Notes: a model not told the origin generated them from the letters alone. Positions 34,544-43,903 are shown, numbered from the stretch's first letter. The stretch is 64,000 nucleotides of DNA from Microbacterium foliorum (GCF_003367705.1 NZ_CP031425.1:3038001-3102000); one strand, 5' to 3'. Made by a program: numbers and translations.

Positions 34544-35824
34544 TCAGCCGACCTCGTTCTTCACTCGGTCTTCGGCCGTCTTGACGGCGTCGTCGACCGA
34601 CGACGAGCCCGACATGACCGCCGTGTGCAGATCGGCGAGGATGCCCTGGATCGTGGCCGTCTTGTTCGACGTCGGGTTCTCCGGCAGAACCTCATGCGTC
34701 GACCAGGCGAACTTCGACAGATCGTCGGTCGGCGCTCCCTCGACCCCGAAGTAGGAGTCGACGACGGCGTCGTTCGTGAGTGCCGGGGTGATCCCGATCT
34801 CGGCGAGCGCCTGCGCGGCCTTCTCCGATGCGGCGAACTCGAGGAACTGCTTGGCGGCGTCGACCTTCGCGGAGTCGATGTTCGCGTTGATGCCGAAGCC
34901 GGTCGGGTCACCGAACGTCACCGGCGTGTTGTCGGTGCCGGTGGTCTTCTCGTCGAGCTGCGGGGCGGGGGCGATGCCCCACTCGAAGTCATTCGCCTCG
35001 CCCGATGCCTGCTGGGCGATGAGGGTGGCGGTGTACCACGTGCCCATCAGCATCATCGCGGCCTTCTGGGTGCCGAACTCGCCCTGGTAGGTGAGCTGGT
35101 TGGCTGTCGAGGTGTTGAAGTCGACCTGGCTGCCTGCGTCCTGCAGGGCCAGCGCGCTGTCGTAGTAGTCGGTCATGTCGCTGAAGTCGCCGTCGAGCAC
35201 GCTCGTGCCGGTCTGCGCGTTCGCGAAGCCCTGAACCGTCGACTGCCAGCGGTGCAGGTACGCACCCTTGGCCGTGTCGGTGGTGAGGGCCTCCGCCGCG
35301 TCCGCGTAGTCGTCCCAGGTCCACGAGCCGTCGGGCTGGTCGACGCCCGCCGCCTCGAAGAGGGTCTTGTTGTAGAAGAGCACCCAGGAGTCCTGGCGGT
35401 ACGGCACCGCATAGGCGGCACCGTCGACCTCGTAGGAGTCCGTGCCGCTGATGCCGTCGGGCAGCTTCACGTCGGACACGTCGAGAAGCTGACCGCCCTC
35501 CTGGAAGGTCGTGACGTACTTGACCTCCTTCTGCGTGATGATGTCGGGGCCCGACCCTGCGGCGAGGTCTGCGGTGACGAGCGTGTTGTACTCGGTCGGG
35601 TCGTACTCCTTGAGCTCGACCGTGACGTTGGGGTGGTCCTCCGTGAAGGCGTCGGCGAGCGTCTGGAACTCGGGAGTCGTGTCGATGCTCCACCCCGACA
35701 GGGTGAGCGTGACAGGGGCATCGGGGTCGGTGTTCGCTCCGGCGTCGGTGCCGCCGGAGCAGCCGGCCAGGGCGAGCGCCGCGACGGCGGCGATACTGCC
35801 GGCTGCGAGGATCTTTCGGTTCAT
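34544..35824 (-). CDS. Extracellular solute-binding lipoprotein for carbohydrate
   Basis: 426 aa. A signal peptide ends with lipobox ALAGC, cysteine at residue 22. The mature protein has the CUT1 binding-protein pattern: PVTLTLSGWSIDTTPEFQTL, ADLAAGSGPDIITQ, DGAAYAVPYRQDSWVLFYNK and AKQFLEFAASEKAAQALAE. It captures a sugar outside the membrane for the two permeases. The ATG at 35824 is preceded by AAGGAG ten bases upstream. Confidence 0.93.
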   Translation of the reverse strand: MNRKILAAGSIAAVAALALAGCSGGTDAGANTDPDAPVTLTLSGWSIDTTPEFQTLADAFTEDHPNVTVELKEYDPTEYNTLVTADLAAGSGPDIITQKEVKYVTTFQEGGQLLDVSDVKLPDGISGTDSYEVDGAAYAVPYRQDSWVLFYNKTLFEAAGVDQPDGSWTWDDYADAAEALTTDTAKGAYLHRWQSTVQGFANAQTGTSVLDGDFSDMTDYYDSALALQDAGSQVDFNTSTANQLTYQGEFGTQKAAMMLMGTWYTATLIAQQASGEANDFEWGIAPAPQLDEKTTGTDNTPVTFGDPTGFGINANIDSAKVDAAKQFLEFAASEKAAQALAEIGITPALTNDAVVDSYFGVEGAPTDDLSKFAWSTHEVLPENPTSNKTATIQGILADLHTAVMSGSSSVDDAVKTAEDRVKNEVG

Positions 35825-35876
35825 GGGGATACTGCTCCTTTGCAATTGCGGGTACCCAGGACGGGTCGGGTGCGAC

Positions 35877-37808
35877 TCAGGCGAGCCGGTGTTCGGTGGT
35901 GAGGGAATCAGGCCAGACCACGGCGATGTCGACGCCGTCGATGCGGACGGAGGGAGCGGAGGTCGGCGCGTGGTCGGACAGGTGCACGGCTGTCACGATC
36001 CACTCCCCGACGACGACCGGACAGGTGATCACGGGCACGGATGCCGCAGCGCCGAGCGGACTCGCATCGCGGCGGACCTCGACCGAGGGGATGCCCCCGG
36101 GGGTGAGTGCGGCGATCGTGCTGACGCGTCCGAGGGCAGACGACGAGGCGGTGTTCTCCGAGACCGTGTCGTCGACGATGTCCGCGGCGAGCGCCCACCC
36201 GCCGATGCGCAGGGCCGTGGGCGCGGCATCCGCCTCGATCCCGTCGATGCGCACGCACCGCACCTCCCACGCACCTCGTACGACCGACCAGGTGGTGACG
36301 GTGCCCGCCATGTCGACCTCGCCGGTGATGCCGGAGCCGTGCCGGGTCTGAGTGGTGGCGGGGGCGATCCAGTGCGCGGTCGCCTGCGACCCGGCGACGG
36401 CGGCGGCACCGTCGTGACGGATGCCGTGCACGCGCATGCCCGCTCGATGCGTCGCACGCCCGTCGGCATGCAGCAGCGCGACCGACTGCTCGAGGGGCTC
36501 GGCCCAGGCGTCGCCGTTCAGCAGCGGGCTCGCGGCGGTCGAGTAGCCGAGACGGGCGTAGAGCGGGGAGTCGCCGACGAGGTCGCCGGGGCGCGCGTGG
36601 TCGGATCCGTGGTTGATCACCCGGGCGATGCCGTCGTCGGCCGTCGCGGAGATGATCCATGCCGGGGCCTCGACGACCCGGAGGACGTCTGCGCTCTCGA
36701 CCGGCAGTGGCTCGGCGGGTGCCGCCCAGACCGGGTGGTCTGCGGGAAGGGCGATGCCGAGCAGTCCCTTCGCCGCCCAGTACGGCGAGCCCGTGCCCGA
36801 GTAGTTCTGCGCGAGCCGGCGCCACTCGTCGTGCCACCCGAGGTCGAGGAGTCCCTGGTCGTTCGGGACGCCGTTCTCTGCGAAGTGGCGGACGATGGAG
36901 GAGGCCGCACGCCGCAGCTGCGCGGCCGGAACCGACGGGACCTCGGCGATGACACCCGCCCAATAGGGAGCCGCCGCCGCGAAGCGGTATACGAGGCTGC
37001 GGCCCTGGATCAGCGGAGACCCGTCGACACCGACGAGGGCGATCGCATCCTGCAGGAAGGTGTCGAGGCGGGCGAGATCGCCCGCGGTCCGACCGCCCGC
37101 GAGCTCGGTGGCGCCCTGCATTCGCGACCACAGCACAGGGTAGAGATGCAGCGCCCAGCCGACGTAGTGGTCGTACGAGCGGTCGTCTCCGTCGGAGATC
37201 CAGCCCCCCTCACGGAGGAAGGAGTCGTGCTGCGCCAGGTCCTGATCGATGTCGGCCTGAGACCACGGTCCGCCCACCGAGCGCAGGAAGGTCTGCACCA
37301 CGACACGGAACCACAGCCAGTTGTTCTTCGGATAGCTGTCGTCGCCCACGACGGGGGCGAGGTAGTCGATCAGGCGCTGCCGCGTGATCGCGTCGAGGCG
37401 ATCCCAGATCCAGGGACGTGTCATGTCGAGGATCAGGGCGATGGATGCCGCTTCGACCTTGGCCTGTGCGTGCTCGTCGAGACGCACCCACCGGTCGGGG
37501 CTCTCAGGATCGACGCCTGCGACGATGCCGCGGGAGTAGAAGTCGATGAGATCGTCGACGCCTTCGCCGCGTGCGCCGGCGATACGGAAGCCCGCCAGCA
37601 GGAAGGTGCGCACGAACCCCTCGAGGCCGTCGACGTCGATGCCGTATCCGCCCGACGCACCGGGGAGCGTGATGCGGGCACCGTTCTCGGAGGCCCACGG
37701 ACGGGCTCCGGCGAGCAGGCGGTCGGCGTACGCGAGCAGGTCGTCACGAGACCACTCCGTGTCACGGGGGCTCGCCGCGGGCGCTGCGCCGGTGCGCTCG
37801 TACGTCAC
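35877..37808 (-). CDS. DUF2264 domain protein
   Basis: 643 aa from a GTG with AAAGGAG six bases upstream. The N-terminal about 390 residues match DUF2264: WSRDDLLAYADRLLAGARPW, SYPKNNWLWFRVVVQTFLRS, DDRSYDHYVGWALHLYPVLW and YSGTGSPYWAAKGLLGIALP, predicted alpha/alpha. The C-terminal half is beta-rich, like carbohydrate-active lyases and hydrolases. DUF2264 proteins sit in pectin-type utilisation loci but their activity is not established. No signal peptide is seen, so it would act on imported oligosaccharides. It heads the minus-strand transport operon. Confidence 0.85.
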   Translation of the reverse strand: MTYERTGAAPAASPRDTEWSRDDLLAYADRLLAGARPWASENGARITLPGASGGYGIDVDGLEGFVRTFLLAGFRIAGARGEGVDDLIDFYSRGIVAGVDPESPDRWVRLDEHAQAKVEAASIALILDMTRPWIWDRLDAITRQRLIDYLAPVVGDDSYPKNNWLWFRVVVQTFLRSVGGPWSQADIDQDLAQHDSFLREGGWISDGDDRSYDHYVGWALHLYPVLWSRMQGATELAGGRTAGDLARLDTFLQDAIALVGVDGSPLIQGRSLVYRFAAAAPYWAGVIAEVPSVPAAQLRRAASSIVRHFAENGVPNDQGLLDLGWHDEWRRLAQNYSGTGSPYWAAKGLLGIALPADHPVWAAPAEPLPVESADVLRVVEAPAWIISATADDGIARVINHGSDHARPGDLVGDSPLYARLGYSTAASPLLNGDAWAEPLEQSVALLHADGRATHRAGMRVHGIRHDGAAAVAGSQATAHWIAPATTQTRHGSGITGEVDMAGTVTTWSVVRGAWEVRCVRIDGIEADAAPTALRIGGWALAADIVDDTVSENTASSSALGRVSTIAALTPGGIPSVEVRRDASPLGAAASVPVITCPVVVGEWIVTAVHLSDHAPTSAPSVRIDGVDIAVVWPDSLTTEHRLA

Positions 37809-37889
37809 AGGGTTCTCCTTTGAAGACTGCTTCGAGGTGGACCGCGACGGATGCCGTCTCATTGCGATCGTTGGGAGATTATCATCGCA

Positions 37890-37939
37890 TTTCGATCAAG
37901 ACAAGACTCAAATACTACTAGATCGATCATTTTCGATCA
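37890..37939. promoter_or_regulatory. Paired TTTCGATCA operators between DUF2264 and heparinase genes
   Basis: TTTCGATCA occurs at 37890-37898 and 37931-37939, 41 bases apart (about four helical turns), in an unusually AT-rich stretch (37861-37940). The second copy is flanked by GATCGATCA, giving partial symmetry. Direct repeats suit DeoR-type proteins, and a DeoR-headed regulator is encoded two genes away. It could control both divergent transcripts. Confidence 0.6.
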
Positions 37940-37953
37940 GCTAGGCTGAGTGC

Positions 37954-39756
37954 GTGAACACGCTCCCCGCGCCGACCGCCGATGATCGCACCGCCTGGTC
38001 GCACATCGATGCGGCAGATCTGCGTCGACGTGCCACCGCCGATCTCGGCACACCCTGGCCTCAGCCCCTCGCCAGCCAGGCGGCGCGGGTGCACCGCGAC
38101 GGCGACCGGGTCGCCTGGGAGAACCCGGCCTTCGCCCGCCAGCACCGACTCAGCCGAGCCGTCGTCGCCGCAGCCGTGACCCTCGACGACCACTGGATCG
38201 ATGAGGTCGTCGACGGTGTGCAGCTGCTGTGCGAGCAGAGCTCGTGGTGCTGGCCCGCCCACGATGACACGTTCGACCGACACGGCAGCGTGCTGGCGAC
38301 GGTGGCCGACCCCTTCCTCGACCTCGGCGCCGGAGAGACCGTCGCCCAGCTCGCCTGGATCGATCACGTGCTCGGCACCCAGCTCGATGCGCGCGCCCCC
38401 GGCATCCGCTCCCGCATCCGCCATGAGGCGCAGATGCGCGTCTTCCGGCCCTTCGTCGACCGCCGCGACTGGCACTGGCTGGGCCTCGACGGCGACGTGC
38501 ACAATTGGAACCCGTGGATCCACTCGTCGGTGCTCACCGCGGCCGTGCAGCTGCATGACCACCCCGACCGCATCATCGACCTGGTCGTCGAGGGGCTCGA
38601 CCGCTACCTCGTCGCACTGCCCGACGACGGTGCGATCGACGAGGGGTATTCGTACTGGTGGAACGGTGCCTGCCGTGCGCTCGAGGCGCTCGACCTGCTC
38701 GAGTACGCGACCGACCGACCGCGCCCCGACCTCGCCGGGCTGCGCGAGACCGTCGCGTTTCCGCACCGCTGTCACCTCGGCGGCGACTGGTACGCCAACC
38801 TCGCCGACGGCCAGGCACGCCCGTCGGCCGATCTCCCCTGGCACGCGCTGCACCGGGCCGCCCGGCGGATCGGCGATGCGGACGCCGCGGCACACGCCGC
38901 CTCGCACCGCGACGCGGCTCCGTCGGAGTCCGCAGGTCTCGGGCGTCTCGTCCAGGCCCTGACGGATGCCGACTGGCTCGCCGCCGCTCCCGCCACCTCC
39001 CCGCTTCCGCGGGATGTGTGGCTGCCCTCGACCCAGGTGCTGCTCGCCCGCGAACGGGCGGGATCGGCTGCAGGGCTCGGCCTCGTGATCAAGGGCGGGC
39101 ACAACGCCGAGCACCACAACCACAACGACGTCGGCTCGTTCATCGTGACATCCGACGGAGTGCCCGTGATCGTCGATGCCGGGCGGCCGACGTACACGAA
39201 AGCCACTTTCGGGCCCGACCGCTACTCGATCTGGACGATGCAGAGCGCGTGGCACAACACCCCCACGATCGCCGGTGCAGATCAGTCACCGGGGCGCGAG
39301 TTCCGCGCATCCGACGTCGACGTCTCGGTGACGGATGCCGTCTCGTCGTTGGCCCTCGGGCTCGCCAGCGCCTATGAGGTCGACGGGGTCACGTGGCGGC
39401 GCACCGCCACCCTCGACCGTGCGAGCGGAATCGTCCGGGTGTCCGACGAGCGGGACGCACCGGCGTCGGATCGGCCCACCACGCTCAACGTCGTCGTCGC
39501 CGGCGCCGTGTCCGCCGTCGACGACGGCGTTCGTGTCGTGCCGCTCGACGGGGCGACGCCCGTCGTGATCCGTTGGCCCGCCGGCATCCGCTCCGCCCAT
39601 ACGGTGCGTGTGCTCGACGACCCGATGCTCAGCGACGTCTGGGGCGAACGACTCACCCGCATCGAACTGGACGTGAGCGCGCACGGTACAGCGTGGATCA
39701 CGGTAGAAAGAGACGACGCCACCCCGGGAACGGGTGACAGCGAGGACGACAGATGA
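37954..39756 (+). CDS. Heparinase II/III family protein (polysaccharide lyase-like)
   Basis: 600 aa from a GTG start. An N-terminal alpha/alpha region (AVTLDDHWIDEVVDGVQLLC, VHNWNPWIHSSVLTAAVQL, GYSYWWNGACRALEALDLLE) is followed by the heparinase II/III beta-domain with HHNHND at 387-392, the metal/active-site His cluster, and FIVTSDGVPVIVDAGRP. Family members cleave uronic-acid polysaccharides by beta-elimination. No signal peptide is visible, so it probably acts on oligosaccharides inside the cell. It overlaps the regulator downstream by four bases and is divergent from the DUF2264/ABC operon. Confidence 0.9.
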   Translation: MNTLPAPTADDRTAWSHIDAADLRRRATADLGTPWPQPLASQAARVHRDGDRVAWENPAFARQHRLSRAVVAAAVTLDDHWIDEVVDGVQLLCEQSSWCWPAHDDTFDRHGSVLATVADPFLDLGAGETVAQLAWIDHVLGTQLDARAPGIRSRIRHEAQMRVFRPFVDRRDWHWLGLDGDVHNWNPWIHSSVLTAAVQLHDHPDRIIDLVVEGLDRYLVALPDDGAIDEGYSYWWNGACRALEALDLLEYATDRPRPDLAGLRETVAFPHRCHLGGDWYANLADGQARPSADLPWHALHRAARRIGDADAAAHAASHRDAAPSESAGLGRLVQALTDADWLAAAPATSPLPRDVWLPSTQVLLARERAGSAAGLGLVIKGGHNAEHHNHNDVGSFIVTSDGVPVIVDAGRPTYTKATFGPDRYSIWTMQSAWHNTPTIAGADQSPGREFRASDVDVSVTDAVSSLALGLASAYEVDGVTWRRTATLDRASGIVRVSDERDAPASDRPTTLNVVVAGAVSAVDDGVRVVPLDGATPVVIRWPAGIRSAHTVRVLDDPMLSDVWGERLTRIELDVSAHGTAWITVERDDATPGTGDSEDDR

Positions 39757-40841
39757 CCGATCAGCAGCACGCTCCGCTGGCGCCTGCGCGTCACGCGCAC
39801 ATCCTCGCCGCCCTCGAACGCGACGGGATCGTGCGGGTCTCGCGCCTCACCGAAGAGCTGGGCGTCGCCCCGGTGACCCTGCGCCGTGACCTGCAGCAGC
39901 TCGAGGAGGAAGGTCGCCTCGAGCGTGTACACGGAGGTGCCGTGCCGGCTCAGGTTCCGGATGCCGCGGCGCCCGGACCGGCTCGGACCGGCGGCGCGAT
40001 CGGCGTGCTGGTGCCGTCGCTCGCCTACTACTGGCCCGGTGTCGTGCGGGGGATGGAAGCCGAGGCACGCACACGCGGCCTCCGCCTGGTGCTGCGCGGA
40101 GCCTCGTACGAGCTGCAGGACGAGCGCCCGGTGCTCGAGCGACTCCTCGCCGCCGACGACATCCGGGGCCTCATCGTGGCGCCCAACCCCGATGTCACCC
40201 ACGCGCAGGACGTGGTGCAGTGGCTCGACGCCTCCGGCATCCCCTCGGTGTTCGTCGAGCGCGATGCCGTGGTCCTTCCCGATCGCGCCCCCGTCGAGAA
40301 TGTGACCACCGACCACGCCCTGGGCGCCATTCTCGCCGCCCGCCACCTCGCGAGTCTCGGCCACCGCCGGATCGGACTCATCCTGTCGCGGGAGTCGCCC
40401 ACAGGCCGCAAGATCCTCACCGGGTGGGCGAGCGCCTGCGAGGAACTGGGCCTGGCCCCGGCCGACCATTTCGAGAGCCTCTTCCCCGACCGCAACGGGC
40501 CGGGCTTCGCGACCGCCGTCAACGCCGCCATCGACAAGGCGCTCGACGCCGGAGTGACGGGGCTGCTCATCCATTCCGACCCCGAGGCGATGGCGTTCAT
40601 AGACATCGCGCTGAACCGTGGGCTCTCGGTGCCCGACGATCTCTCGGTCGTCGCCTACGACGACGAGGTCGCCCAGCTGTTCACACCGGCACTCAGCGCG
40701 GTCAGCCCGCCGCGTGCCGCCGTCGGTGCCGCCGCGATCGACCTTCTCGCCAAGCGCATCGCCGATCCGTCGCGTCCCGTGCATCGGGTGTCGCTGAGCC
40801 CGACGATGCACGCCAGGCAATCGTCGGCGCCTCCCGCCTGA
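39753..40841 (+). CDS. Hybrid regulator: DeoR-type HTH with LacI-type sensor domain
   Basis: 362 aa. Residues about 8-62 are a DeoR helix-turn-helix (RHAHILAALERDGIVRVSRL, then VAPVTLRRDLQQLEEEGRLE and RVHGGAVP). From about 72 on it is a periplasmic-binding-protein-like sensor as in LacI/GntR regulators (IGVLVPSLAYYWPGVVRGME, GLLIHSDPEAMAFIDIALN, DLSVVAYDDEVAQL). It is translationally coupled to the heparinase gene and probably senses a uronide. Operators are probably the TTTCGATCA pair at 37890-37939. Confidence 0.88.
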   Translation: MTDQQHAPLAPARHAHILAALERDGIVRVSRLTEELGVAPVTLRRDLQQLEEEGRLERVHGGAVPAQVPDAAAPGPARTGGAIGVLVPSLAYYWPGVVRGMEAEARTRGLRLVLRGASYELQDERPVLERLLAADDIRGLIVAPNPDVTHAQDVVQWLDASGIPSVFVERDAVVLPDRAPVENVTTDHALGAILAARHLASLGHRRIGLILSRESPTGRKILTGWASACEELGLAPADHFESLFPDRNGPGFATAVNAAIDKALDAGVTGLLIHSDPEAMAFIDIALNRGLSVPDDLSVVAYDDEVAQLFTPALSAVSPPRAAVGAAAIDLLAKRIADPSRPVHRVSLSPTMHARQSSAPPA

Positions 40842-40890
40842 TCTCAGCCGGTGCGGGAGCGGGGCCGGGTGCGGGTGGTGCGGGTGCCAC

Positions 40891-41286
40891 GCGGGGCCAC
40901 TTACGCACCCGCCGCTCCAGGCGGGGCCACTTACGCATCCGCCGCACCAGGCGGGGCCACTTACGCACCCGCCGCGCACGCGGGGCCACTTACGCACCCG
41001 AAACCGCCGTTTCCGATGCCGAACTGACCCCGACCACAGGCCCGGTGCGCTTTTGACCCCGCACCGCGACGGCGGCGACGGCGACGGCGACGTCGACGAC
41101 GACAGCGGCGGCGGCGACAGCGACAGCGACAGCGACGGACGCGGGAGAACGAGTCCGGATGCAGCGCCCTGCGGCCCCACTTACGCACCCCCCGCTCCAG
41201 GCGGGGCCGCTTACGCACCCGAAACCGCCGTTTCCGATGCCGAACTGACCCCGACCGCAGGCCCGGTGCACTTTTGACCCCGCACC
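40891..41286. repeat. Repeat cluster 6 (anchor-pentamer-anchor), about 10 copies, with microsatellites
   Basis: Four forward copies (GCGGGGCCACTTACGCACCC) lie about 30 bases apart from 40891. A hairpin follows with loop GAAACCGCCGTTTCC, then a reverse copy with AAAAG as pentamer. The whole right part recurs at about 41190-41286. Between lie GACGGC/GACAGC repeats (41066-41140), and GAGACGGA repeats follow (41290-41365). The gap 40842-41438 has no gene. Confidence 0.9.
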
Positions 41287-41438
41287 ACGACGGAGACGGA
41301 TACGGGGAGACGGAGACCGAGACGGAGACGGATGCGACGGGGGAGACGGATGCGACGGCTTCGGAGACGGCCGCGGGCCGACAGACGCGACACCGACGGA
41401 CGCGGGGAACGGGTGCGACCGCGGCGCCCGAGGACGGG

Positions 41439-42518
41439 TCAGCGGGTGCTGGCGCGCTCGATGAGCAGGGTCGGAACGACGGCGGATGCCTCAGGCTCCG
41501 GCGCACCCTCGATCTCGGCGACGAGCAGGCTCACGGCGCGATGCGCGAGAGCCGTGAAGTCCTGCCGGATCGTGGTCAGCGGGGGGCGGTAGTTCGCGGC
41601 ATCCGGCACGTCGTCGAAGCCGATCACGCTGACGTCCTCCGGCACTCGGCGCCCGGCGTCGGCGAGCGCCCGCAGCAGCCCCAGCGCCATCTGGTCGTTG
41701 GCGCAGAAGACGGCGGATGCGGTGAGCACCGCGTCTCCGGCGAGGAACCCCGCCTCTGCGGTCCAGTCTCCGCGCACGATCGGCGGCGGCTGCACACCCG
41801 CGGCGACGAGGGTGTCGCGCCATCCCCGCTCGCGCTCGCCCGCGGCGAACGAGTCGGCCGGTCCCGCGAGGTGGTGGACGGTCGCGTGCCCGATCTCGAG
41901 AAGATGCGCGGTCGCGACCGCGGCCCCTCCGACATGGTCGCTGTGCACGACCGCGAGGTCGGCGGCGCCCGGGGCATCGACCACGACGAGCCGGAGACCT
42001 GCGGGCCGGTCGGCCGCGGGAACGAGCGCCGACGCCTCGTTGAGCACGATCGCGCCGTCGACCTCCTGTTCCACGAGCCGCTCGAACGCGTCGGCGACGG
42101 TGTCGCCGGAACCGTTGCCGCTCGCAGGGACGCCGACGCGTTCTGCGGTGGTCGACGCGCTGGCGCCGGCCGTCACGAGCGTGAGCGCGTATCCGCGTTC
42201 GGCGGCCGCCTCGGCGGTGGCCTGCAGCATCCGCGAGTTGCCGACCGTGGCGAGCGTGGTGACGACGAGACCGATGGTCTGCGAACGGCCGGTGCGCAGC
42301 GCGCGCGCCGCACGGTGGGGCCGGTAGCCGAGCTCGGCCATCGCGGTCTCGACACGCTCTCGGGTCGCAGGATCGACCCGCGGACTGTCGTTGACGACGC
42401 GCGAGACGGTCTGTCCCGACACGCCCGCGCGAGACGCGACCATCGCCATCGAGACGCGCCCCGATGCAGGGCGGCGACGTCGCGGGGCATCCGGCGCGCG
42501 CAGCGGGTCGTCGCCCAT
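41439..42518 (-). CDS. LacI-family regulator of the galactose genes
   Basis: 359 aa from the ATG at 42518; a GTG at 42527 is an alternative. The HTH reads VSMAMVASRAGVSGQTVSRV followed by VVNDSPRVDPATRERVETAM, with hinge region HRAARALRTG. The sensor domain ends GFDDVPDAANYRPPLTTIRQ. It is divergent from galT, with two matching palindromes between them, so it most probably represses galT-galK and itself. The N-terminal about 20 residues are Arg/Pro-rich. Confidence 0.9.
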   Translation of the reverse strand: MGDDPLRAPDAPRRRRPASGRVSMAMVASRAGVSGQTVSRVVNDSPRVDPATRERVETAMAELGYRPHRAARALRTGRSQTIGLVVTTLATVGNSRMLQATAEAAAERGYALTLVTAGASASTTAERVGVPASGNGSGDTVADAFERLVEQEVDGAIVLNEASALVPAADRPAGLRLVVVDAPGAADLAVVHSDHVGGAAVATAHLLEIGHATVHHLAGPADSFAAGERERGWRDTLVAAGVQPPPIVRGDWTAEAGFLAGDAVLTASAVFCANDQMALGLLRALADAGRRVPEDVSVIGFDDVPDAANYRPPLTTIRQDFTALAHRAVSLLVAEIEGAPEPEASAVVPTLLIERASTR

Positions 42519-42554
42519 CCCACTCACCCCCGCGTCGCGTCCACAACTCAGCAG

Positions 42555-42599
42555 TGTTGACGTTACCACGGCCCTGTGCGTACCATGTTTACGTGAACA
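42555..42599. promoter_or_regulatory. galT promoter with two operators, start codon at the transcript start
   Basis: TGTTGACGTTACCA (42555-42568) and TGTTTACGTGAACA (42586-42599) are two copies of one operator (consensus TGTT-N-ACGT-N-A-N-CA). On the plus strand TTGACG (42557-42562) and TACCAT (42581-42586) form a sigma-70-type promoter with an 18-base spacer. Its expected start is at about 42593, exactly the GTG of galT. One operator covers the -35 and the other the start site, an efficient repression layout. Confidence 0.75.
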
Positions 42600-43899
42600 C
42601 GCACGAATTGCCTGAGTTGCGAACCGAGACCCTCTCCGCGGGGATCACCAAGCGCGCGACGACCCTCGCCGACGGCCGCGAGCTGATCTACTTCGACGAC
42701 CCCGACACGACGCTCGGCGCCGAGCGCGCGGTAGACTCCCGCACGCTCGACCCGCGCGGCGCCACCGCCACGATGCGCCTCGACGTGCTGACCGGCGACT
42801 GGATCACGGTCGCCGCGAACCGTCAGAACCGCGTCATGATGCCCAGCGCCGATGCCGACCCGCTGGCCCCGCAGTCCGCGACGAACCCGTCGGAGGTGCC
42901 GTCGATGTACGACGTCGCCGTGTTCGAGAACCGCTCCCCCGCGTTCGGCCCCGCGCTGGCCGAGGCGGTCGGCTCCGCTCCCGAGGCATCCAATGCCCCG
43001 CGCGGCCTCGACGATCTCGCGGCCCTCGGACTCGGGCGCACGCGCACCTCGGTCGGTCGCTGCGAGGTCGTGTGCTTCAGCCCCGAGCACACCGGATCCT
43101 TCGGCACGCAGTCCGTCACCCGCGCGCGCACGGTCATCGAGGCCTGGGCCGACCGCACCGCCGCTCTCTCGCAGCTCCCCGGCATCGAGCAGATCTTCCC
43201 GTTCGAGAACCGCGGCGAGGCGATCGGCGTCACCCTGCCCCACCCGCACGGTCAGATCTACGCCTACCCGTACGTCACACCCCGCACCACACGACTGCTC
43301 GACTCGATCGACCGCACCGCCCCCGACCTGTTCCAGCACATCCTCGAGTCCGAGCAGGCCTCGGAGCGGGTCGTGTTCCGCGGCGAGCACTGGACCGCCT
43401 TCGTGCCCTTCGCCGCGCGGTGGCCCCTCGAGGTGCACCTGATGCCGCACCGCCACGTCGCGGACTTCGCCGAGACGACCGAGGCCGAGCGCGATGAGCT
43501 CGCGCCCCTCTACCTGCGCCTGCTGCGCGGCGTCGATGCGCTCTACGACACCCCGACCCCGTACATCGCGGCGTGGCACCAGGCCCCCGTCCACGTGGGG
43601 CGCGACAGCGTGCGCCTGCACCTGCAGCTGACCAGCCCCCGCCGCGCCGCCGACAAGCTCAAGTTCCTCGCCGGATCCGAAGCCGCGATGTGGGCCTGGG
43701 CCGCCGAGGTCACCCCCGAGCAGGGCGCCGCCCGCATCCGCGAGGCGATCGCGAAGGCCGACGCCGCCCACGGCGACGCACTCCGCACCGCACACACCGA
43801 ACACACCGCACACACCACAGACACCACGGACACCGCACACACCGCAGACACCGCAGACACCGCAGACACCGCAGCAGACACCGCAGACGAGGCATCCGC

Positions 43900-43903
<4 letters not shown>
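42593..43903 (+). CDS. galT: Galactose-1-phosphate uridylyltransferase
   Basis: 436 aa. The active-site HPHGQ is at 217-221 with H219 as the uridylylated histidine. EQIFPFENRGEAIGVTLP precedes it, and the second domain has LEVHLMPHRHVADFAET and YIAAWHQAPV. The reaction transfers UMP from UDP-glucose to galactose 1-phosphate in the Leloir pathway. The C-terminal 35 residues are a Thr/Asp/Ala/His tail (TADTADTADTAADTADEA) coded by a DNA repeat at about 43788-43893 and are not part of the fold. No ribosome site precedes the GTG, which fits a leaderless message. It overlaps galK by four bases. Confidence 0.95.

Noticed and set aside
35824..35845. Upstream TTG start for the solute-binding protein
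   Set aside because: The ATG at 35824 has AAGGAG before it and gives a normal lipoprotein signal; the upstream codons overlap that ribosome site.
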